From positions 1-37,722 of the forward strand of contig JAFRAT010000010.1 of assembly GCA_017405305.1 (NCBI GenBank): DNA of 37,722 nucleotides, in the 5' to 3' direction. Numbering within the stretch: position 1 is the first letter of the stretch; every line of letters starts with the position of its first letter. The stretch is from Aeriscardovia sp. Lineage in GTDB: Bacteria; Actinomycetota; Actinomycetes; Actinomycetales; Bifidobacteriaceae. Below, piece by piece: positions 7,290 to 14,150 of this stretch. Position numbers and translations under genes: made by a program. Under the pieces are notes generated by a model that did no database searches, was not told the origin of the DNA, and saw nothing but the letters and a program-made list of their open reading frames with translations.

Positions 7290-8996
7290 ATGGCAGACGA
7301 GAACAAAACCACCGAGCAGGCGGCTCGGTCCGCGAAGGACGCCGGCGAGGAGACGCAGCTGATGAATCCCCTCGAGTTCCCAAAGACCGACGCCGTCGCT
7401 GCCCAGACCGCCACGTCGGAGCAGCAGACCCAGGAGACCATGGCGATGTCCTCGGCGGCCAAAGCCGATCCGTCGGAGACAACGGTGATGCGCTCGCCGT
7501 TGGAGGACGTTCGGGATATGGCCCAGGATGCCCGCGATGCCGAGCAAGGCGCCGCGCAGGCCGCTCCAGCCGTTCAGGAGGACGAGGACGAGCCCACAGT
7601 CGTGGGCATGAACCCGGTGTACGAGGATGATGCTTACGGCTCCGATCCCGCTGAGACCATGTACTTAGGCCAGCCAATCGAAGGCCCGGACCAGTACGGC
7701 AACGGCGGCGGCCACGATGATTCCGACACCGGCGAGTACCCAGCGTACCCGCAGGGTTACGGCTACGCGCCTAGCTATGACGACGGGAACGGCCTGTACT
7801 ACAACGACTATGCGCCGGAGGGCGGCTACGATTTCACCCGTGCCCAGGGCGCGCAGAACCCGGCCGACGTCCAAGCGACGATGCTGCAGCAGCCCGTCGC
7901 GCAGCCGGCGTCCTACCAGCAGCAGCCGATGGTTCCGGCCGGCGCCGATCCAGAACCCGCCGCGGGGGTTGCCGGCGCTGCGGTAGCGGGCGTCGCCGGT
8001 CTGGCGGCTGCCAGCGCTGCAGGCCAGGAGAGCGACGTCCCTGTCACTGAAGCGGCGAAGAAGAAGCATCGCGCGGCGTGGATCTGGATTATCGTCGTGC
8101 TTGCGCTGCTGGCCGCCGTCTGCGGTTTCGGCTGGCACAAATGGCGTCAGAACGCCAAGGAGAGCGCATTGGCCGACTGTCAGGAGGCCGCTCAGTCTCT
8201 GTCGTCCGCCAACGCCAGCGTGAAGTCCGCCATCCAGAATGCCCAGAACGAGACGTCGGCCGCCAGTGATTCCGTGACGGATCCGGCGGCTTTGGCCACG
8301 CTACAGAAGGACGTGGCGACGACGATCCCGGCGGTCGAAGCCTGCCCGGCGAGCGCGTCTGCGTCGACGCTGAGCGAGAACGCCTCCACTATGAACAGCC
8401 AGTCTTCGACCATGTCGTCGCTGGCCGCGAAGATCAAGACCGACGCCGAAGCCGTTCTCAGCTCCCAGAACGCGAAGTCCGTGGATATCGCTCGTCAGGC
8501 GCTGAAGGACGATCTAGCAATCGCCGTTCAGACGCTGGCGGCCGACACTGACAAGGTGGCAAGTTCCTCGACGACGCAGGCCTTGCAGCAGGCGGTCTCC
8601 CAAGCGCAGAGCCTGGTGAACAGCCAGTCAGCGTCAGTCGACCAGCTGACGACCGCCAGGGCGACCCTCGACCAGGCTATGAGCGCGGCCAACGCCTCTG
8701 CCCAGCAGTACCAGGAGGAGCAGGAAGCCGCCCAGGCCGCTCAGCAGCAGGCTCAGCAGCAGAGCCAGAACAACACGTCGAACAATTCCAGCACGATGAA
8801 TGGCACGTCGACCAGCAACAACGCCACCACGTCCAACTCTGACGCGGCGAACGGCGCCACGAACTCGTCGAACACCAAGAACCCGACAAGCAATGGCGCA
8901 GCGAACAGCGCCACGCCGTCGCCCACGACGAACAACAACACCGCCACCACCACGTCCCCGTCCAGCACTGCGCCGACGCAGACCGTCAAGAAGTGA
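7290..8996 (+). CDS. Single-pass envelope protein with Thr-motif repeats and FIVAR-like region
   Basis: A 568-residue protein of unknown function. Residues 1-255 are acidic, low-complexity and presumably cytoplasmic. They include four copies of a motif built as T-x(4-5)-P-[LVI]: TQLMNPLEF (22-30), TVMRSPLED (65-73), TVVGMNPVYED (103-113) and TMYLGQPIEG (123-132), each preceded by an acidic residue within two positions. A Gly/Tyr/Gln/Pro-rich part follows. KKKHR then marks the cytoplasmic side of one membrane helix (263-283, AAWIWIIVVLALLAAVCGFG). Residues 290-470 are Ala/Ser/Gln-rich and helical, with a FIVAR-like stretch (ARQALKDDLAIAVQTLAADT onward). The rest is an N/S/T/A-rich tail of about 100 residues, probably in the cell wall. 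The ATG at 7290 has GGAGGGGG 8 bases upstream and is preferred to the in-frame TTG at 7284. The T motifs resemble FHA-domain targets of Ser/Thr kinases, which is inference. Confidence 0.75.
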   Translation: MADENKTTEQAARSAKDAGEETQLMNPLEFPKTDAVAAQTATSEQQTQETMAMSSAAKADPSETTVMRSPLEDVRDMAQDARDAEQGAAQAAPAVQEDEDEPTVVGMNPVYEDDAYGSDPAETMYLGQPIEGPDQYGNGGGHDDSDTGEYPAYPQGYGYAPSYDDGNGLYYNDYAPEGGYDFTRAQGAQNPADVQATMLQQPVAQPASYQQQPMVPAGADPEPAAGVAGAAVAGVAGLAAASAAGQESDVPVTEAAKKKHRAAWIWIIVVLALLAAVCGFGWHKWRQNAKESALADCQEAAQSLSSANASVKSAIQNAQNETSAASDSVTDPAALATLQKDVATTIPAVEACPASASASTLSENASTMNSQSSTMSSLAAKIKTDAEAVLSSQNAKSVDIARQALKDDLAIAVQTLAADTDKVASSSTTQALQQAVSQAQSLVNSQSASVDQLTTARATLDQAMSAANASAQQYQEEQEAAQAAQQQAQQQSQNNTSNNSSTMNGTSTSNNATTSNSDAANGATNSSNTKNPTSNGAANSATPSPTTNNNTATTTSPSSTAPTQTVKK

Positions 8997-9096
8997 GCCG
9001 CGTGGGCGGAAGCTCCGGGAAGCACGTTGAGATTGCGGACGGCTCGCTGACGCAAAACGGCTGGCCTTTGCCCGATGTCTGGGGCTGGTATCCGGC

Positions 9097-9564
9097 TCAG
9101 TCAGCGCGTGCGCCGTTCATGTCTGTCGGCGTGTCTGCGTCCGCTGCCATACCCGTATCCGCTGTGTCTTCGTCTGTCATCTCAGGGGTGGGTGCGTAGC
9201 CGTTGCCGAGGATCGTCGTCTCGCCGAAGTCCCGGACGGCTTGTTTGACTAACTCGGCGCGCTTGCGCATCGTCGCCGATTTCTCCATTCTGTCGCCGGT
9301 GATCAGCAGCAGCACGGCGATGAGGATCTTGACGACGCACCACAGGGCGATCCAGCAGTGACCGGCGTGCAGGGCATAGGCGAGCACGCCGACGTGGATC
9401 GCGATGGAGCCGCTGGCCAGGCCGATGGCGATCCAGCCTTCGACGCGCTCTCTCGTCGGCGTCTCCCGCGGGGTTTCCTTCGGCGTTCCCAGCGCGTTTC
9501 CGGCCGTCGAACCGCTGGAGGGCACAGCTCCGCCGTCACGCTTTTCTTTGAGTTCCCGGTTCAC
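9097..9564 (-). CDS. Small two-helix membrane protein
   Basis: A 155-residue protein I do not recognise. A charged, Pro/Thr-rich N-terminus (about 45 residues) precedes two hydrophobic segments, WIAIGLASGSIAIHVGVLAY and WIALWCVVKILIAVLLLI, then a basic stretch (RMEKSATMRKRAELVKQAVR) and an acidic tail with FGETTILGNG. The start is uncertain: the frame is open through the upstream gene, and GTG at 9564, 17 bases after that gene's stop, with AAGAGAA upstream, is the most reasonable choice. It follows the G5-domain gene on the same strand and is probably co-transcribed with it. The ETTIL sequence resembles the SETTVM motif of the neighbouring envelope protein. Confidence 0.55.
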   Translation of the reverse strand: MNRELKEKRDGGAVPSSGSTAGNALGTPKETPRETPTRERVEGWIAIGLASGSIAIHVGVLAYALHAGHCWIALWCVVKILIAVLLLITGDRMEKSATMRKRAELVKQAVRDFGETTILGNGYAPTPEMTDEDTADTGMAADADTPTDMNGARAD

Positions 9565-9581
9565 TGCGCGCCCAAGTTCTC

Positions 9582-10667
9582 TTAGTACCAACCCGCCGAT
9601 AGCTCGTGGGACCAGGCGCCGCACGGGGTGCCGTAGCGTCCGGCGATGTAGCCCAAGCCCCAGGAGATTTGAACGGTGGCGCTGGACTGCCAGCCCGGAC
9701 CCATCTTGCTGCCTGGCAGCGCCTGCGGGATGCCGTACGCGCCGGACGGGTTCTCCGCGGTGACGCGCCAGCCGGACTCGCGCTGCCACAGTTCGACGAG
9801 GCAAGTGAACTGCGCGCCGGTCCAGCCGCGGGCGGCCGCCATTGTCTGCGCGATTTGTTGCGGATTGCCCACAGGGACGGTGGTGCCGATGTTCGCGATG
9901 CTGGAGGAGCCGGAGGAACTGGGCGCCGAGCCGCTGTTAGACGTCGAGCCGGAATTGCTGCCGGCGTTAGAAGCGCTGGAGTCCGGCGAGCTGCTGGCGG
10001 CCACGCCCGTGCCCACGAGGATGACTTCGTTGACCGGGACCTTCTTCACCCAGGACGAGATGGTGTTGCTGGAGACTTGCCTGGTACCGGACATCTGCAC
10101 GAGGTTGGTCGTCTCCATGACGCCCTGCTGGCCCTGCGTTTGGATCTGGCGCGCGCCGACGGGGAGGTTCGGGTCGTCCTTCTGGATGGTGTTGAACGGA
10201 ATGGCGGTGTCGACCGTCTGGACCGTGTCTCCGGCGCTGACGATATTGATGACGGTCGACTCGGTAACCTTAGTGGTCAGGGACGGCGTGATGCTGTCGC
10301 CTGGCTGCAACGTGATGTTGCCCTGCTGCAGGACCGACTGGACATCGGTGAAGTTCGTACCGAATACGAGCTTGGCGTGACCATCGATGACGACCTTGGT
10401 GTAGCTAGTGCCTTCCGTCACGCCGTTGCGGCCTTCAGCCAGGGCGGCCTTCGCATCGGCGGCGGCGACCTGAGCCGCGCTCTCCTCGGACGCGGAGAAG
10501 GCAGTGATCTTCTGCGCGGAACCCGTCGTGGTCCCGTACAGATGGTTGCTGGCCACGCCGCCCACGATGAGCAGCGCCAGCGCGGCGATTGACGCAATGA
10601 GAATGATGGCCTGCTTGCGCGTCAGACGCGTGAAGAAACCGGTTTTCTTCCTGCTGTGCTCAGCCAT
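9582..10667 (-). CDS. Secreted G5-domain protein with lytic-transglycosylase-like C-terminus (Rpf-like)
   Basis: Exported cell-wall protein of 361 residues, probably cutting or remodelling peptidoglycan. After a basic start comes a membrane anchor or signal (about 19-41, QAIILIASIAALALLIVGGV). A DUF348/G5 region follows; the G5 segment runs from about IPFNTIQKDDPNLPVGARQI to VPVNEVILVGTG. A Ser/Gly-rich linker (SSPDSSASNAGSNSGSTS) leads to a C-terminal lysozyme-like domain with LVELWQRESGW, where E is the likely catalytic acid, NPSGAYGIPQALPGSKM, and the terminus YGTPCGAWSHELSAGWY, as in actinobacterial and lactobacillar aggregation-promoting or Rpf-type proteins. ATG 10667 has GAAGGAAG just upstream. 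Two terminators separate it from the thioredoxin gene, so it should have its own promoter near 10680-10745. Muralytic activity is inferred from the domain. Confidence 0.88.
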   Translation of the reverse strand: MAEHSRKKTGFFTRLTRKQAIILIASIAALALLIVGGVASNHLYGTTTGSAQKITAFSASEESAAQVAAADAKAALAEGRNGVTEGTSYTKVVIDGHAKLVFGTNFTDVQSVLQQGNITLQPGDSITPSLTTKVTESTVINIVSAGDTVQTVDTAIPFNTIQKDDPNLPVGARQIQTQGQQGVMETTNLVQMSGTRQVSSNTISSWVKKVPVNEVILVGTGVAASSSPDSSASNAGSNSGSTSNSGSAPSSSGSSSIANIGTTVPVGNPQQIAQTMAAARGWTGAQFTCLVELWQRESGWRVTAENPSGAYGIPQALPGSKMGPGWQSSATVQISWGLGYIAGRYGTPCGAWSHELSAGWY

Positions 10668-10746
10668 GACTTCCTTCGACGGTTCGATTCAGCGTTCAAA
10701 GAAATCGGTCGCGCTCGGAAACCCACAGGCGACAGACCCCCATTCT

Positions 10747-10785
10747 AAAAAACATGGAAGAGACGGGCAAATCGCGTCTTCCATG
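10747..10785 (-). terminator. Second terminator behind trxA
   Basis: Read on the minus strand, CATGGAAGA (complement of 10777-10785) pairs with TCTTCCATG (complement of 10753-10761) and is followed by six T (10747-10752). It lies only about 10 bases after the T run of the first terminator. Confidence 0.75.
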
Positions 10786-10794
10786 GCCACGATA

Positions 10795-10835
10795 ACAAAA
10801 AACGCTTGACGAAAGCGGCGCTTCCGTCAAGCGTT
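10795..10835 (-). terminator. Rho-independent terminator of trxA
   Basis: On the minus strand ACGCTTGACG (complement of 10825-10834) pairs with CGTCAAGCGT (complement of 10802-10811), with further inner pairing, followed by TTTTTT (10797-10802). Confidence 0.88.
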
Positions 10836-10869
10836 CGGCGGCACGGCGGCAAACCGCCGGAACCCGTCG

Positions 10870-11187
10870 TCAGGCACCGACCTTACTGATGAGATCTTCC
10901 AGGTCGGAGCCGCGCAGCGCGCCCGCCTGCTTATAGACCACGGCACCGTCCTTGACGACCATGAGGGTCGGCACGGCCTGGATCTGCATTTGCATGGCCA
11001 GGTCCTTGCTCTGGTCGATGTCGACCTTGCCGAAGACCATGTCGGCGTGCGCTTCGGAGGCCTTCTCGAAAATCGGGCCGAACGCGCGGCACGGCGGGCA
11101 CCAGGTCGCCCAGAAATCGATCAGGACGATGTGGTTGTTCTTGATGGTCTCTTCGAGATTCTGGGAGGTGATTACCTGGGTTGCCAT
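10870..11187 (-). CDS. trxA: Thioredoxin with WCPPC active site
   Basis: A 105-residue cytoplasmic thioredoxin-fold protein that reduces protein disulfides. It shows the full single-domain pattern: VLIDFWATWCPPCRAF with redox cysteines at 30 and 33, buried Asp at 24, KVDIDQ, and the cis-proline AVPT at residue 73. The active site is WCPPC rather than the classical WCGPC of TrxA; a CPPC centre occurs in some thioredoxin-like proteins and may shift redox potential. Start: ATG 11187 preceded by AGAGGAG 7 bases upstream in the mRNA; the open frame beyond is not coding-like. It is monocistronic, with two terminators behind and a divergent hydrolase gene ahead. Confidence 0.93.
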   Translation of the reverse strand: MATQVITSQNLEETIKNNHIVLIDFWATWCPPCRAFGPIFEKASEAHADMVFGKVDIDQSKDLAMQMQIQAVPTLMVVKDGAVVYKQAGALRGSDLEDLISKVGA

Positions 11188-11317
11188 TGCTGTCTCCTCT
11201 GCTTGTGGCGTTTCCCAATATTGTGCCTTAGAACGCGGAGAAACGCACTTGTGTTCATGGTCGGCATAACAGCCAGAGGGCACGGACCCAGTGCGGAACA
11301 TGATGGGGCCGTCGGAT

Positions 11318-11363
11318 GGCTCTGCCGGATGGACCGTTAGCCAACGGCCCATCCGGCAGAGCC
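11318..11363. repeat. 46-base inverted repeat between trxA and the hydrolase
   Basis: GGCTCTGCCGGATGG (11318-11332) is the exact reverse complement of 11349-11363. Inside, CCGTT (11334-11338) pairs with AACGG (11343-11347) around loop AGCC, with one A-C mismatch. No T run follows on either side, so it does not look like a simple terminator. It lies just upstream of the probable -10 box of the hydrolase. Confidence 0.9.
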
Positions 11364-11368
11364 CGAAG

Positions 11369-11374
11369 CATAAT
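11369..11374 (+). promoter_or_regulatory. -10 box for leaderless hydrolase mRNA
   Basis: CATAAT followed by exactly 7 bases and then ATG at 11382. No ribosome binding site lies between, which suggests that transcription begins at the start codon. Confidence 0.5.
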
Positions 11375-11381
11375 GGGACGC

Positions 11382-12362
11382 ATGGAAAACGACAGCAACG
11401 ACAACAGGAAGACCGCGCCCGCGGCGGCCGCATCGGCGACGACCGGCCCGGGAATAGCTCACTCAGAAACAGGGTCCGTGCGGACACTCCTGGCGGAAAC
11501 CGGCCCGATGGCAGTGGGTGTGCGCAGGCACCGGGACGGCGACGGGATCCCGCTGGTTCTCGTTCCGGCGTTCCCGGTCGATGCGCGGATGTGGGACGCC
11601 TGCGCAAGGGAGATCCTCGAACAGACGACCGACGACCCGGCGCTCGCGGCGATGCCCGTGCTGGCGCTGGAAATGCCGGGATCCGGTTCGACGCCGGTCC
11701 CGTCCGCCGCGGCTTCCGGTCGCGTTGACGCCGACGGCGCGTTGCCCGGGGCGCTGGACGCGATGGCTGAATCCTTTGTAGCCGCGATGCGGCTCCTGGG
11801 CTACGAACAGGCCGTCTGGGTCGGCGTGTCGATGGGCGGGTATGCCGTCCTCGACATCCAGCGTCTCCATCCCGAAACGGTGGCCGGGGTCGGCCTCCTT
11901 GACAGCAAGCCGACCATCGATTCCGAGGAGACGCGCCGCAACCGTCTGGAGATTGCCGCTAAAGCGGAAGAAGAGGAAAGCGTGTGGCCTGTGATGGGCT
12001 TCGCCCGCCCGGATATCCACGATTCGGAAATTAAGCGGTCGCCGGCGTTCGTCGAGATGTTCCGCGGCTGGATCGGTCAGCAGTCGCCGGAGGGCGTCGC
12101 CTGGCGAGAGCGCATGGCCGCCGGTCGGCCTGATTTATATGGTGCGCTGGACTCCGTGTCGGTGCCGATGTTGGTGCTTACCGGCGAGCTGGCCCCCTTG
12201 TCCGGTCCATCGGTGATGCGCCCGCTGGCCCGGCGCGTGGCGAGCGCGGTCTTCGTGCTGTTGCCGCGGACCGGGCATTTCACGCCCGTCGAACGTCCGG
12301 CGGCTGTGGCGACGGCGCTGACGGCTCTGTGTCGGCAGGCGGTCTGTTCACCGTTGAAGTGA
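11382..12362 (+). CDS. Alpha/beta hydrolase
   Basis: A 326-residue cytoplasmic enzyme of the alpha/beta-hydrolase fold. After about 55 low-complexity residues the fold begins at IPLVLVPAFPVDARMWD (oxyanion-hole region). The nucleophile elbow is VWVGVSMGGYAVL (G-x-S-x-G), and the His segment is LPRTGHFTPVERP near the C-terminus; the acid probably lies near VLTGELAP. Esterase or lactonase-type chemistry is possible, but no substrate can be named. Start: ATG 11382 is chosen because CATAAT lies exactly 7 bases upstream (leaderless pattern); ATG 11373 in the same frame overlaps this box. GcvH follows after 39 bp, with its own -10-like box. Confidence 0.8.
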   Translation: MENDSNDNRKTAPAAAASATTGPGIAHSETGSVRTLLAETGPMAVGVRRHRDGDGIPLVLVPAFPVDARMWDACAREILEQTTDDPALAAMPVLALEMPGSGSTPVPSAAASGRVDADGALPGALDAMAESFVAAMRLLGYEQAVWVGVSMGGYAVLDIQRLHPETVAGVGLLDSKPTIDSEETRRNRLEIAAKAEEEESVWPVMGFARPDIHDSEIKRSPAFVEMFRGWIGQQSPEGVAWRERMAAGRPDLYGALDSVSVPMLVLTGELAPLSGPSVMRPLARRVASAVFVLLPRTGHFTPVERPAAVATALTALCRQAVCSPLK

Positions 12363-12388
12363 ACGCGGCGGGAACGGTGCCGGCGGGT

Positions 12389-12394
12389 TATTCT
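12389..12394 (+). promoter_or_regulatory. -10 box for leaderless gcvH mRNA
   Basis: TATTCT followed by 7 bases (TAGTAGC) and ATG 12402, with no ribosome binding site. Same geometry as at 11369. Confidence 0.5.
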
Positions 12395-12401
12395 TAGTAG
12401 C

Positions 12402-12803
12402 ATGGCAGTGAATGAGAACGCTTCCGGCGTCGAGGCGCCGGAAGGACTGGCGTATTTCCCATCCCATGTGTGGCTGGACCGTTCCGCGTCTCCGGCGCGT
12501 CTGGGCGTGACGGCCGAAGGTGCGCGGCGCCTGGGCAGCGTCATCTTCGCTGACCTGCCCGCTGCAGGCGACCGTCTGTCCATCGGTGGGCGGCTGTGCG
12601 AGCTGGAGTCCTCCAAGTCCGTGCAGTCCGTCCCTAGCCCGGTGGCTGGCGCGGTCGTGCGCGCGAACCCCGACATGGACGTCGATGCCGGGGTTGTCAA
12701 CGCCGACCCGTACGGGCGCGGATGGCTCTGCGAGGTCGAGGTTTCAGCAGCGTCGGACGAAGCGATGGACGCCTCCGCATACCGCGCGTTCTGCGCGAAG
12801 TGA
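12402..12803 (+). CDS. gcvH: Glycine cleavage H-like lipoyl protein
   Basis: A 133-residue lipoyl carrier. The H-protein pattern is clear: YFPSHVWL (family HEWL), LGVTAEGARRLGSVIFADLP (family IGITDYAQ..LGDVVFVELP), the lipoylation site CELESSKSVQS with Lys 72, PVAGAVVRAN, and VNADPYGRGWLCEVEV. In the full glycine cleavage system it shuttles the aminomethyl group between P, T and L proteins. No gcvP, gcvT or lpd is in the window, so whether it serves that pathway or acts as a free-standing lipoyl carrier is open. It lacks a ribosome binding site but has a well-placed -10 box, suggesting a leaderless mRNA. The neighbour is an alpha/beta hydrolase. Confidence 0.87.
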   Translation: MAVNENASGVEAPEGLAYFPSHVWLDRSASPARLGVTAEGARRLGSVIFADLPAAGDRLSIGGRLCELESSKSVQSVPSPVAGAVVRANPDMDVDAGVVNADPYGRGWLCEVEVSAASDEAMDASAYRAFCAK

Positions 12804-12941
12804 CTGTGGAGAAGCGACCTTGTCCGGGCACTTCCTTTCTGACGGCCGCCTTAGCGCGGCCGCTTCCTGGACAGGACCGCTCCGGCCGGTGCCCCAAGGA
12901 TTGATGTCCTTATTTTTTCAGCTATTTCAAGCAAAGGATCA

Positions 12942-14150
12942 ATGGTGCCAAACAAAGTGCGGAGGATCGCGTTCCGCCGTTCGTCCACGATGGTCGAGAA
13001 GCCGGCGAACAGCGAGCGCCCCGAACGCAAACCGTTCCTGACGCGCTTGGGCCGCGCGGCCGTGACCTCGGCGTTCCAGGCGTGGGTCGACCTCTCGACC
13101 GATGTGACGCGCGCGCTGCGCTGGACGCCGCGCGTGGATCCGTACATCGGTTACGGGACGGAGAACTACTCGCGTCTCATCTGCCGGACGGTGCGCGCCG
13201 ATTCGCAGGTGCCCAAGGTGCCTGTCATGCGCGGCGTCCGCGCCGCGCTGATGGTGCCGGCGCCTTACGTGCCTGTGTCGATCGCCATCGATGGCATCCC
13301 GCTGGAGACGGTGCAGATTGGTTCGAGTTCGGCGCATGATCCGGCCGACCCGCGGCGCAACGAGGCCGCGAGCCGGGCGGTGTCGGACAGTCATGGCTAC
13401 CTGGATCTGGTGACGGAGGGGAGCCGCGAGCAGGGCGTCCATGATGTGGCGTACACGGTGCCTGGCCGCCGGCCGGTGCATGCGCCGCTGTACACGGTGG
13501 GGGCCGGCGAGAAAGTCGGTGTCATCTCCGATCTGGACGACACCGTGCTGGTCACCGATGTGCCTGATCCGATCTCCGCGCTGTGCAATATGCTTTTCAC
13601 GGATCCCCGTAAGCGCGAGGCTGTCTCCGGCATGGCGCCCTTCTACCGCCAGCTGCGCGACGTGCTGGGTGGCGCGCCCTTTTTCTATCTGTCGACCTCG
13701 CCGTGGAACATCGAGCCGATGTTGCGGCGGTTCATCGCTATCAATGGCTTTCCGCAGGGGCCGCTGCTGCTGCGCGACTTCGATCCGCGCCCCAAGACCT
13801 TCATCCCCACGGGCGTCGAGCACAAGCTGGAGTTTTGCGAGCAGCTCATGGACGATTTCCCCGACATGCGTTTCATCCTCATCGGTGACAATGGGCAGCG
13901 CGACCCGCAGACATACGCGCGTGTCGCCAATGGTCATCCGGGGCGTGTCCTGGCTATCGGAATTCGCCAACTGCAGCCGATCGAGTCGATGGGTTTCCAC
14001 ATGTCCCTGCATGCCATGCCGGATGTGAAGGTGCCGGTGTTCTATGGGCATAGCGGCGAGAACCTGCGCCGCACGATGATCCCGTACATCCAGGAGCTGC
14101 ACGACCACGAGCGTCTGCGCCAGCTGCACGAGACGGAGCAGGGCCGGTGA
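12942..14150 (+). CDS. APP1-type phosphatase (DUF2183, HAD-like)
   Basis: A 402-residue protein of the App1/DUF2183 family, whose yeast member is a phosphatidate phosphatase. The bacterial members have an N-terminal beta-rich domain (about 50-185) and a HAD-like catalytic domain. The signature VGVISDLDDTVLVTD gives Asp 197 (nucleophile) and Asp 199. YLSTSPWNI is motif II, and FILIGDNGQRDPQTYA supplies the final acidic motif. Start: ATG 12942 has AAAGGA 5 bases upstream; TTGATG (about 12902) and TATTTC 16 bases later may be the promoter. The stop overlaps the GTG of the next gene by 4 bases (GTGA), so the two are translationally coupled. The substrate in bacteria is not established. Confidence 0.85.
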   Translation: MVPNKVRRIAFRRSSTMVEKPANSERPERKPFLTRLGRAAVTSAFQAWVDLSTDVTRALRWTPRVDPYIGYGTENYSRLICRTVRADSQVPKVPVMRGVRAALMVPAPYVPVSIAIDGIPLETVQIGSSSAHDPADPRRNEAASRAVSDSHGYLDLVTEGSREQGVHDVAYTVPGRRPVHAPLYTVGAGEKVGVISDLDDTVLVTDVPDPISALCNMLFTDPRKREAVSGMAPFYRQLRDVLGGAPFFYLSTSPWNIEPMLRRFIAINGFPQGPLLLRDFDPRPKTFIPTGVEHKLEFCEQLMDDFPDMRFILIGDNGQRDPQTYARVANGHPGRVLAIGIRQLQPIESMGFHMSLHAMPDVKVPVFYGHSGENLRRTMIPYIQELHDHERLRQLHETEQGR

